Assembly (NCBI GenBank): GCA_023091735.1
Contig: JALKBU010001198.1
Location: 1-14,879, forward strand
From: Trichomonas tenax
Taxonomy: Eukaryota; Parabasalia; Trichomonadida; Trichomonadidae
Direction: 5' to 3'
DNA: 14,879 nucleotides
A model generated the notes under the pieces. It had not been told where the DNA came from, searched no databases, and worked only from the letters and a program-made list of their open reading frames with translations. Of this stretch, positions 1-8,330 are shown piece by piece. The position numbers and the translations under genes are program-made. Position 1 is the first letter of the stretch. Each line of letters opens with the position of its first letter.

Positions 1-1010
1 TCTCAGCGCATAATTTTTTTTCATTGCCAAATCTAAGATTCTAAAATTTTACATTATTACAGCTGCAAATCCAAATCACATCAAATTCAATAACTTTCAT
101 GTGTATAATCGCCCTCAAATCAATTAACGAATTAGTTGCATTTTTAATTTTAGGCGTATAAGAGGCATTTGAATCAATAATACACATAAAAATATCATAT
201 GCTGCATATTAGTGCATACATTTATGCTGGACGATTTGAACTGCAATCAATGATTTGATAGATATATAGACTGTGCCACTTACACCACTGGATAGACAAC
301 TATCAATATGTACATGAAAGTACTTTCAAATCGAAAAAATATTGATCATATAAAAAGTTATGAAGGTCGCGGGACTACACCGCAGAAGGAAAAATACTGC
401 CAAAAAATACTCACTTAAATTTTGATGCTATTCAGTATATATTATTTTGCATATGTATGTATCCTTCTTGCACAGAGAAACTTATCAGAAACAGCGTAAA
501 TAGCAAAAATGCTTGTGATATATAATTTGACAATGTAAAGTGATTGCGTCAAAATGTCAAAAAAATATTAAAAAAATGTATTTTTAACACATGCACATAT
601 TATAATGTAAATTTACAGTCTAATTATATAAAAATTAGTCTTTTTTATTAAGTTTTTAATACTGATTATTTCAATATTGACGACATAGATTAACAAACAT
701 AAGTAGAATTCATGCATACACACTGTCCATTTTTCATCGCCTATCAAAAGTATCAGAATTCTATTTAATATTATCAAACTAATGAAAAATAACTATAAAC
801 AACTATATTCCATTCTCAGTTGTCTTCCTGTGTATGCAGAAGGATAAAATAGATTGAATTATAGATGTTTGTGTTAAAATAAAGCAAAATTGCGTGATTC
901 TGTAATTTTTGAGCTACCCTAAAGCTCACTGTAACTCTTTTGATCATGCATTAACGGGCAAATCAATAAAATGCTGTAAAGTAGCTTAAAAAGCTGATAT
1001 TATAATCAAA

Positions 1011-1120
1011 AAGATCAAATATCATTGAAAATGATATGCTTCTTGCTAACATCATACAGAACATCACTACATTGAAGAAAATGGGCAGGAAACACGTTTT
1101 TCTCAATGATATTTGATCTT
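1011..1120. repeat. Inverted repeat, 18-bp perfect arms, 74-nt loop
   Basis: AAGATCAAATATCATTGA at 1011-1028 is the exact reverse complement of 1103-1120. Beyond the arms pairing breaks down after a few bases. It could be a stem in a transcript or the ends of a very short mobile element; no target duplication is visible. Confidence 0.75.
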
Positions 1121-1242
1121 GAAATATAGCTGCACGCTACATTTCATTATGTATAGTATGCATCGAATACGTGTGCTCTGTAGATTTAATTTTAGTGCTT
1201 GCTAGTGCCAGAAGTCTATAATTTATCCAAAAAATATAAATT

Positions 1243-1330
1243 CCATCAAAAATGATCAATTTCTAGTAAAAACTCTCCAGAACAGCAAATGCCTGGAGAA
1301 TTTGTACCAGAAATTGATTATTTTTGATGG
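1243..1330. repeat. Long imperfect hairpin, 38-bp arms, 12-nt loop
   Basis: The left arm 1243-1280 (starting CCATCAAAAAT) pairs with 1293-1330 (ending ATTTTTGATGG) at 34 of 38 positions. The 12-nt loop is AACAGCAAATGC. One of the four mismatches would be a G-U pair in RNA. Size and imperfect pairing resemble a microRNA precursor, but a fold-back insertion is equally possible. It sits in gene-free DNA. Confidence 0.8.
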
Positions 1331-1711
1331 TATCTATAAACGGAGAATTAGGCTTGTCTAAAATTGATACGCAAAGTCGGCGAAACTCGTTTTTTAACTC
1401 ACTGGATTAACTTCTTGCTAAGTTATTGAACCCCAATGTACAAAATCATGTTGTGCATGATATATTAAAGAATTAGCTCACAAAGTCTATATTTCATTAA
1501 AAAATTAGGTATATCTTGCATCAAAAACATTGATTTGCCATGATATGCTTTACTCAGTATAATATATTATATTCCCATTGTATAGCATTTTTATAACGTA
1601 AAATACGTTGTTGTCGATGATAAATAGGTAAATCAAATCACAAATATGCTTTTTTAGCTTTTTTTTTTGAAAAAAAGTATTCCAAGTGTTCACACATAAG
1701 CTCTGTGTGTT

Positions 1712-1781
1712 ATTCTCCCAAAAATAATGATGATTCTTTTTTGTGCGGCTGAATTTGAAAAGTTTATTAAATTGGGAGAAT
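1712..1781. repeat. Inverted repeat, 10-bp arms
   Basis: ATTCTCCCAA at 1712-1721 is matched by its reverse complement at 1772-1781, with a 50-nt loop. Arms this short can arise by chance in AT-rich DNA, but each contains a CTCCC/GGGAG core that is rare here, and it lies within the same hairpin cluster. Confidence 0.45.
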
Positions 1782-1802
1782 TATAAACTACAGATTGCTT
1801 TG

Positions 1803-1865
1803 CTTGTCAAACTCCATGACAAATTGATGTGTATAAGCTATCTGTATGTCATGATATTTGACAAG
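1803..1865. repeat. Inverted repeat, 19-bp arms, 25-nt loop
   Basis: The left arm 1803-1821 (CTTGTCAAACTCCATGACA) pairs with 1847-1865 at 16 of 19 positions; the three mismatches form one central internal loop. Two perfect blocks of 9 and 7 bp flank it. The shape resembles the larger hairpin at 1243-1330. Confidence 0.65.
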
Positions 1866-2233
1866 AAAAGCGAGTATCCGAGATCGAAAATTGCAATATG
1901 TTAAATCGATTAAAAACTCATAATATTCTTATAGTAACTGATGAATTGCTTCTAATATCTTTCCTTTCTATATTCTAATATTCAATTTTGTCTGATTTAA
2001 ACAATTTTATGAAAAAATATTGAATATAGTTTCTAACTATTGTTTTTTAACATGACATTATAAAATTTTATTAAGGTACTGAATCAAAATATATTGTTAA
2101 TGCCAGATCTATCAGATATTATTGTATCATGATTGATTGATCGATAAAATCAAATAAGATGGATATCTGACTTCACGATCATTAAATGGTCTATAGATAT
2201 GTCTGTATGTTGTATATTCATGAACTATTTTGA

Positions 2234-2238
2234 TCATT
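2234..2238 (+). promoter_or_regulatory. Initiator-like TCATT before a decayed gene
   Basis: TCATT matches the trichomonad Inr (TCA then pyrimidine then A/T, with transcription starting at the A). The A at 2236 lies 9 nt before the ATG at 2245, the usual spacing. The gene behind it is broken by stops, so this appears to be a leftover promoter. Confidence 0.4.
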
Positions 2239-2244
2239 ATTAAA

Positions 2245-2869
2245 ATGGATGATCAACAAGAGAAAAATGTCTTATTTATTAGTGTTCCAATGAGACTATG
2301 GATGAAATTGACATTAGATAAGGAAACTTAGATAGAACATGTGTGAATGATGATGTTCAATCGTGAACTATATGCACATCTTAGGACGAAAATTCAAAAC
2401 ACATGTGATTGGTTCAAGCGGATTATAGAAGATAAGTAGTTAATGAAAGGATATATTTTATTGTATTAAATAATCACATTAATGAACTGTTTACTATAAA
2501 CTTTGTGATTGTAGAGGACTGGTTAAGGTGAACTAAAGGAGATTATAGCTCAAAAAGTTAGAATAAATAATTATATCTTCAAAGAAAGAGATTCATCATG
2601 AAACATTCAATAGAAACGATTCCATTGGAGACTTATATTGCAATTATAATGATGTTGTGTCACAATCAATGAAGTTTATGAAAGATCAGAAAACACTTCG
2701 TTTTTGTCAAGGTTGATTAAATCATCCGAGGCCTGAATTAGCACAACACAAACTTCTTGGAGGCGACTGTTGGTGAATGAAGTCCCCAAATTGGATTTTG
2801 TATATACGAAAAAAATTACAGTACAAAATTAACCAAATAAAGATATGTATAGTCACCATCTGGATATGA
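2245..2869 (+). pseudogene. Decayed protein gene, family not recognised
   Basis: From the ATG at 2245 one frame reads like protein (MDDQQEKNVLFISVPMRLWM and on, including a segment NTCDWFKRIIEDK) but is cut by in-frame TAG, TGA and a further TAG, ending in TAA near 2460. A second stretch in another frame, 2567-2869, reads about 100 codons interrupted only by TGA at 2714-2716 and 2774-2776. It contains a Cys/His-rich segment around FCQG(stop)LNHPRPELAQHK, and base composition rises here (GCCTGAATT, GGAGGCGACTG). Both TGA codons could be mutated Cys or Trp codons. The two parts need at least one frameshift to join, so they may be one gene or two. I do not recognise the family; a mobile-element protein is possible. 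The coding character is my reading of amino-acid patterns, not a search result. Confidence 0.45.
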
Positions 2870-3699
2870 ATACATGAATAAAGTCTTTCAATAATCGAAA
2901 CATCACTTAAAAATGAAAATTGAGCGAAGAAACTTAATTAATTATTGATACAAAGTGATATAAATAATATAGTTAAAATAAAAATAGTGGGTTAAAAAGA
3001 ATTTTTTCCGAATTGAGAGCAAAAAAAAAATCAAAAAAATTAAATGGAAAGGATTTTTATTTTAGTTTGAGAAGTATATTTTTGTGGAAAAATTGAATTG
3101 ACCTTGATGTTTGAGAGAATTGAAAGAAAAGTTAAAACGTGCGGCTGTAATATTGCTATTAAGATATAGTAAACAGCAATTAATAATTAAAAATAAAAAT
3201 TATTGGATTTGAAGTCTTTTATATCACACTAACTAAACATTTTAAAGCTGCCTTAAGTGGAGATTTTTGTATTGAAAATAGATTGTGAGAATTAAGAGAT
3301 TAAGAGAAAAATTAAGAAACGATTGTATATGCAGGAAATCATCTAATAAGCTGTTTTATCGATAAACTTTTTTGTTTTTAATTTGTTTATTCGTCGATAA
3401 TAAATTTTTGCCTCAAACTCAAAATATAGGACTTCTATATGGATCTAAAGTGTATTATTGCATTTTTGAGTCAATTAAGCCCTCGAAATTTTTTTTATGT
3501 TTATCTTGTGGTTTTCGGATTTGTCATACGATGGAGATCCTAAATCCAAGTTTTCATAGCTTTCCGATGTTCTTCACAAAAATCGATAAGAAGTTGTGAG
3601 AACATTACATTTAATAAGCAGCAACAGCACCAGAACAACATGATGACATGGCTAACGATAGTTTCAATTTTTTCAATAATTGATATCAAATTTCGAATA
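2870..3699. other. Intergenic, no supported gene
   Basis: AT-rich, with A and T runs around 3000-3060. An open stretch at 3372-3599 (plus) begins at TTG, has no ATG at its start and is rich in Phe, Cys and Ile as expected from AT-rich non-coding DNA; I do not call it a gene. No canonical TCA(Y)(A/T) Inr is evident immediately before the gene at 3700. Confidence 0.5.
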
Positions 3700-4326
3700 A
3701 TGGAAACAGGATTCGGGGACCCTTCTTTGTCCAGCACACAGCTCCGCCAAAAGGCGTACTCGGTGATCAAGAGCAGCGACAGGCCGATGGCGTCCTGTGA
3801 GATCGAGAAATGGATAAGGAACAACGATTACGATCTATGGTGCAAAGTGTCTAGCAAATGCAAGGATTACGTTCGTGTCATCCTCAGCCAGACACGCGGC
3901 AAGACTATTTCAAAGTTCAAAGCTTTGATTCCGATACCAGGAATCGATAAGAGATCCACTTTTTATGGTATTTATGGTCGCAATTATCCATCTGATTCTT
4001 GGGCCGCGACCTCTGATAGCGTCAGAACGAAGCTCAGAAGGCACGATGATGATGCCTATCATGAAGATGTCATGTTTTCAAACTCGAAGGAAGAAGCATC
4101 ACAATACAGTGATGAATCCCCTGATTCACCGCCAAAGGTGATGGCTATCCCTGTCCACGAGTCGCCAAAGCCGATCGAAAGACGTGATCGTATTTTGTTG
4201 CCACCTCTGCCGCCGTTCAGACTGCTCTGTGGACCTAACCCTCTCTTACCATCGTTCATAACAAGCAGTTCTATCCTATTTCAGGATGATTTGAACCCAA
4301 TTAACGTGCTCTTGAATACTCATTAA
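3700..4326 (+). CDS. Probable winged-helix protein of unknown function
   Basis: The product is 208 residues if it starts at METGFGDPSL. The frame is open upstream to an ATG at 3640, but the extra 20 residues are hydrophobic and AT-coded, whereas GC and codon quality rise exactly at 3700, so I prefer 3700. Residues 12-90 look like one folded domain: helix (LRQKAYSVIKSS), helix (SCEIEKWIRNNDYDLWCKV), helix (SSKCKDYVRVILSQ), then two strands (TISKFKALIP and RSTFYGIYG). This helix-helix-helix-strand-strand order suggests a winged helix that could bind DNA; that is inference from pattern. The PMASCEIEKWI, LW, KC.DYVRVILS and DKRSTFYG segments recall hypothetical proteins I associate with trichomonads, from memory only. 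Residues 115-150 are acidic and Ser-rich, and 150-185 are Pro-rich (LLPPLPPFR), so the C-terminus is probably disordered. Function unknown. Confidence 0.75.
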   Translation: METGFGDPSLSSTQLRQKAYSVIKSSDRPMASCEIEKWIRNNDYDLWCKVSSKCKDYVRVILSQTRGKTISKFKALIPIPGIDKRSTFYGIYGRNYPSDSWAATSDSVRTKLRRHDDDAYHEDVMFSNSKEEASQYSDESPDSPPKVMAIPVHESPKPIERRDRILLPPLPPFRLLCGPNPLLPSFITSSSILFQDDLNPINVLLNTH

Positions 4327-4767
4327 TTTGTTCTCTGTTTAGTTAAACATTAGTATGTTCTTCTTTGTCTTACATATCCCCTTTTACGACATCAAGCGAA
4401 TGTAATATTGTATACTAACTTTAAAATTTTCTTTTTCGGAGAAGTAATCATTATCAGACAAAAACTCTATGGATAAATTATTAAACAGCATAATAAGCCT
4501 ATACCATGAAGAAAAATCCATTTATGTATGTAAAATCGGAACGATAAACAAAATTAGCTGAAACTTTAAAAATAAGCTCTGCAAGAGAAATTATATCGTA
4601 ATCCAAAGATTTCGCAATTTTGAAAAGTAAATCTGCAATTTTCGAAAAGGTTAATTCAATCTTCATATACAAGCGATGCCTCAAAAAGTCATAATTACGA
4701 TTTTCGCATGTATTCTCTCAATTCGATTTCAGTTGATATACACTTCACCAACACAATTGGCAGATTA
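4327..4767. other. Intergenic, no supported gene
   Basis: This stretch separates the winged-helix gene from the long inverted repeat. A minus-strand open frame at 4499-4684 (61 codons) encodes two similar helical segments (ADLLFKIAKS and AELIFKVSAN). It has no homology I recognise and is too short to call. Confidence 0.5.
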
Positions 4768-5084
4768 TTCGACATTTGTCATTCTGACACTTTACATTTC
4801 AAGGTTATTTGGCATTTAAAGAACTATTTTACTGTGCTTTTAGTAAATATATCATACGTGTCATATAAAATTATAGATTATTATGAAGTTTTCACATTTT
4901 AGGCCGAAAATTAAAATTTCATATCGAATAAGTTATAGACGTAAAGCATTTGAACTCATTCGTATAACTTACATCCCAATAGCTTGCATATCCTATATAT
5001 AGTTATACAAATATTTGATTATTTATATATGATATCTGAGATTTGGGCAAAAAACATGGTATTCGTCCAAAGCAAAACAATATT
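4768..5084 (+). repeat. Left inverted arm
   Basis: It consists of an outer 32-bp block (TTCGACATTTG start, containing TGACACTTT), a private 35-nt block at 4800-4834, and an inner 250-bp block at 4835-5084. Pairing ends at CAATATT. Short open frames crossing it are incidental. Confidence 0.85.
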
Positions 5085-5471
5085 TATATATGTTACATCT
5101 GCATTATCTTATATCATGGTTTAGAGTTCATAAATATAAAATTTTAGAAATTTTTTAACGTTTTCAAAAATTATTTCATTTTCCAACTAAACCTATATAA
5201 CACTTATCTATGTCTCATATATATTGACATATTATGTGCAATTTATGTTGTTCACGATATTGATGTAAGATGCAACTGCATTTACATAGTTTTTTTTACT
5301 TCTAGCATATAAGTCTTTGATCGAATAGCATACGCCGTTCTTACTTATCGGTAGTAATGCCATTATATGAAAAACATTTATTTTTATGTAGGGATCAATT
5401 GACTATTTTAAAAAATCAAAATTTCAATAAAATCTTTATGCGCATATCAATGACACAATGTATAGTATGTT

Positions 5472-5786
5472 AATATTGTTTTGCTTTGGACGAATACCAT
5501 GTTTTTTGCCCAAATCTCAGATATCATATATAAATAATCAAATATTTGTATAACTATATATAGGATATGCAAGCTATTGGGATGTAAGTTATACGAATGA
5601 GTTCAAATGCTTTACGTCTATAACTTATTCGATATGAAATTTTAATTTTCGGCCTAAAATGTGAAAACTTCATAATAATCTATAATTTTATATGACACGT
5701 ATGATATATATACTAAAAGCAGCCTTGCTATATCCAGTTATGTGTTAAAACGTCAAATGTAAAGTGTCAGAATGACAAATGTTGAA
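5472..5786 (-). repeat. Right inverted arm
   Basis: It mirrors the left arm: an inner 250 bp at 5472-5721, a private 33-nt block at 5722-5754 unlike the left one, and an outer 32 bp at 5755-5786 ending in TTGAA. The bases beyond 5786 do not match those before 4768. Confidence 0.85.
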
Positions 5787-7264
5787 CACCAGTTCATAAC
5801 AATACCTTCATTTATTTCAATTTTACATTTCTCTGCCGCGTGAAAGTTGAACGTTGTTGTCCGTTTGGCGACTATTGTAATAGAGATACGACATATTCAT
5901 GTATTTTCATATGTATTTTGATATTGATATGATATTGAAAAAAATTGATCAAATTAAAATATTTTATTACGATACCAATGAGATGCAGCTAATCAAGACG
6001 AAATTAACCCTGGCGACAGCTTAATTTTTAGCTATATCGCCTGTTATTCTTTGGGGTATTTTGATTAAACATGTTCTCTTCAAACATAGTCATAGCTATA
6101 TTAAATATGAAAGTTTCTCGCTTGATTAATAGCAGTATCGCTTTTATTTAAAAAATGAAAAAATATTCTCATATTTATCTTGTAGGTATAGTCAAACAAG
6201 CAAAAATTATGATTGTTTGTCGATTAATTTTTTAATTTTTAACGATTATTTAAAATCAATAAGATATTCATTTACATAATATTTCGTGTTTAGATTCAGT
6301 ATAAAGAACATTGATTGTTTATAGCATTGTTATTAGCTGAAATAGTAATTATCAAATTCACCCGTGGAATTCTTTTTCATACTGATTAGATATAGTTAAC
6401 TGAAGCCTCAATTTGATTGTTCGTCATATAGATTTTTAATGATTGCATATTATTGAAATTGAATGGTATATTATATAGTTACACTTTCATGAATAGCTAA
6501 GTGTGCTCATAAATTAGGGTTCAAGATAATAGATTTTTAATGAATAGAAAATAAAAGATATTGACTTTAAAAATCAAACGAACAAGCTTATTTATGTATC
6601 TAAAATCAGTTAGCACGTTGTAGAAAGTATGAATACAATCATGAAACTGGACAATTAAGTGTCGGTAAACAATTTCACATATCAATTGCCACTTTTCTTT
6701 TTCTCTTGACGTAGTTATAATAGCATGGTTCTGCATGACCTCCTGAATAAGTAAAAACACAAACTAAGTATTATATGATAAATTTTGGTTCCTTAACAAA
6801 AACAACATATATCGGGAACATCTAGCACTATATAGTGTGCATATGAAATTTCTCGCTACTAAAACGCGAAAACAAACTTTAGTGCAAAACCAACCGTGAT
6901 CATCTCAAAGAAACAATACAAAATGCTTCATAATTGGTAGACAACGAATAATGTGACGATATGAGATAAGAATACAATGTTCCCATCATCATCAACCAAA
7001 TCTTTCGGAAAAAAAGATTGCGAATAAAATGAAAAAATCACCAAAATTTTGTCAAACCTAAAAAATTGGACTGCTCATAGGGTGTATAGCAGAACTGCTG
7101 TGATTGCTCTCAAATCGAAAGTTTTTTGTCAGATTGAAGATTGGCCGAATACTTTTAAAAAACTGCCGCTACGGAAGGAGAGCGGGGAAAATAGTCCGAT
7201 TATTTAAATCAAAAATAAGCCACTTTTGCATTGAAAATTTCTTAAAAATTTAAAAAAAATTAAT
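5787..7264. other. Long intergenic stretch, no supported gene
   Basis: Mostly AT-rich. A minus-strand open frame at 6521-6760 (79 codons) has no recognisable motif and ends in a hydrophobic AT-coded tail. Around 5985-6060 base composition rises briefly and a short peptide-like run (DAANQDEINPGDSL) is readable, which may be a gene fragment. Neither is strong enough to call. The final 100 bp form the upstream region of the thioredoxin reductase gene. Confidence 0.5.
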
Positions 7265-7274
7265 TCATTTCACA
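7265..7274 (+). promoter_or_regulatory. Overlapping Initiators of the thioredoxin reductase gene
   Basis: TCATT (7265-7269) and TCACA (7270-7274) both match the trichomonad Inr. Their start-site adenines, 7267 and 7272, lie 13 and 8 nt before the ATG at 7280, which gives the very short 5' leader usual in this lineage. Confidence 0.7.
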
Positions 7275-7279
7275 TTTTC

Positions 7280-8215
7280 ATGTCGAGTTCTGTAGACTGG
7301 ACTAAGGTAGAAACAACAGATATTGTCATCATCGGCTCTGGCCCAGGAGGTAGCACCGCAGCTCTCTACGCTGCTCGCGCTGGTTTCAAGGTTGTCGTCC
7401 TTCACGGCGAGGTACCTGGTGGCCAACTGACAACAACGACCGAGCTTGAGAACTTCCCAGGCTGGAAAGGCACAGGCCCAGGTCTCGTTGAGGCAATCGA
7501 AAAACAAGCAACAGAAGCTGGCGCTGAATACAGATACGAAGTTGTTACAAAAGTCGATTTCTCTGTAAATCCAAAGCTTCTCTCCACTGATATGGACACA
7601 CACTATAAGGCTCGTTCCGTCATCATCGCGACAGGCGCTAAGGCCCTCTACTTAGGCCTCCAGAACGAGAAGAGATTGATGGGAAGAGGTGTCTCCGGCT
7701 GTGCAACATGCGATGGCCCACTCTATAAAGGAAAGGACGTCGTCGTTATCGGTGGTGGCGATGCCGCTACTGAAGAGGCCCTCTTCTTATCAAAGATCTG
7801 CAAATCCGTTAAGTTAGTTCACAGAAGAGATCAGTTGAGGGCTTCCCTCCCAATGAGAAAGAGAATCCAGGCCTCCCCAATCCAGATGGTCTGGAACACT
7901 GTCGTCGAGGATGTTCTAGGTCAGGACAAAGTCACAGGAATCAAAGTCAAGAACGTCTTCAGCAACGAAGTCTCTGAGATCCCTTGTGATGGTTTGTTCA
8001 TCGCCATCGGACACAAGCCTGCAACAGAGCCATTCAGAGAGTTCCTTCAGTGCGATGATCAGGGTTACTTCGTAACAAACGGAAGCCCAGTCACAATCAT
8101 TCCTGGCGTTTTCGTTTGCGGCGATTGCGCTGATCGCCACTACAGACAGGCTATCACATCAGCAGCGACTGGCTGCCAGTCTGCTCTTCTCGCTGAGAGA
8201 TACCTTCAGGAGTAA
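7280..8215 (+). CDS. TrxR: Thioredoxin reductase, low-Mr type
   Basis: This FAD enzyme passes electrons from NADPH to the disulfide of thioredoxin, feeding peroxiredoxins and ribonucleotide reductase; in trichomonads it is a main antioxidant route and is also linked in the literature to nitroimidazole reduction. At 311 residues it is complete and of normal bacterial-type length. In order: FAD-binding GSGPGG at 19-24 followed by STAALYAARAG; GGQLTTTTELENFPG at 47-61; ATGA at 117-120; the redox-active CATC at 141-144; NADPH-binding GGGDAATEEAL at 158-168; HRRDQLRA at 181-188, whose arginines contact the NADP phosphate; and the second FAD motif GVFVCGDCAD at 276-285, followed by RQAITSAATGC. There is no C-terminal selenocysteine tail, so it is not the animal type. 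No N-terminal organelle presequence is obvious; I infer a cytosolic location. Thr is mostly ACA and Pro mostly CCA, with many C-ending codons, suggesting strong expression. Confidence 0.97.
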   Translation: MSSSVDWTKVETTDIVIIGSGPGGSTAALYAARAGFKVVVLHGEVPGGQLTTTTELENFPGWKGTGPGLVEAIEKQATEAGAEYRYEVVTKVDFSVNPKLLSTDMDTHYKARSVIIATGAKALYLGLQNEKRLMGRGVSGCATCDGPLYKGKDVVVIGGGDAATEEALFLSKICKSVKLVHRRDQLRASLPMRKRIQASPIQMVWNTVVEDVLGQDKVTGIKVKNVFSNEVSEIPCDGLFIAIGHKPATEPFREFLQCDDQGYFVTNGSPVTIIPGVFVCGDCADRHYRQAITSAATGCQSALLAERYLQE

Positions 8216-8317
8216 TTTTTCGTTTATATATATTTTTGTGATTTTTAAACATCCTTTCTATATAATCTAATATCTTATTTCTTTCTATCAAATATTAATA
8301 TGTTATAAGTGTTTTGT

Positions 8318-8322
8318 TCATT
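8318..8322 (+). promoter_or_regulatory. Initiator of the coiled-coil gene
   Basis: TCATT with its start-site adenine at 8320, 11 nt before the ATG at 8331. It lies in the 115-nt gap after the thioredoxin reductase stop, so this downstream gene has its own promoter. Confidence 0.6.
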
Positions 8323-8330
8323 TTTGTTGA

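Larger units (their letters stand above)
1..2233. other. Gene-free AT-rich intergenic DNA with hairpins
   Basis: No open frame with coding character is visible on either strand; stops are dense in all frames. What stands out is a group of inverted repeats between 1011 and 1865, listed separately. No tRNA-like, rRNA-like or CRISPR-like structure is seen. Confidence 0.6.
4768..5786. mobile_element. 1-kb element with long near-identical inverted arms
   Basis: The inner arms 4835-5084 and 5472-5721 are reverse complements over 250 bp with one mismatch (AGTAAATATA against AGTATATATA). Outside them, after an unmatched block of 35 nt (4800-4834) on the left and 33 nt (5722-5754) on the right, the arms match again for 32 bp: 4768-4799 with 5755-5786, one mismatch. 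The 387-nt spacer (5085-5471) has no open frame of note. A non-autonomous DNA transposon with long terminal inverted repeats (foldback or Mutator-like MITE) would look like this, as would a recent inverted duplication. I see no target-site duplication at the outer ends and no transposase, so the class is open. The near identity implies a recent origin or ongoing conversion between arms. Confidence 0.7.

Noticed and set aside
3372..3599. Plus-strand open frame of 75 codons
   Set aside because: Starts at TTG, has no Initiator nearby, and its Phe/Cys/Ile-rich content fits AT-rich non-coding DNA.
3540..3824. Minus-strand open frame of 94 codons overlapping the winged-helix gene
   Set aside because: Antisense shadow of the plus-strand gene; no motif and poor composition.
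4499..4684. Minus-strand 61-codon frame with two similar helical segments
   Set aside because: Short, no recognised family and no promoter element seen; the similarity may be chance in AT-rich sequence.
5985..6060. Short GC-richer peptide-like stretch (DAANQDEINPGDSL)
   Set aside because: About 25 codons without a start or neighbouring coding sequence; too little to call a gene fragment.
6521..6760. Minus-strand 79-codon frame, preceded by a GTTTGT...TTATTCAG stretch that might be read as a short intron
   Set aside because: No recognised domain, hydrophobic AT-coded tail, and the 3' end lacks the usual trichomonad intron motif.
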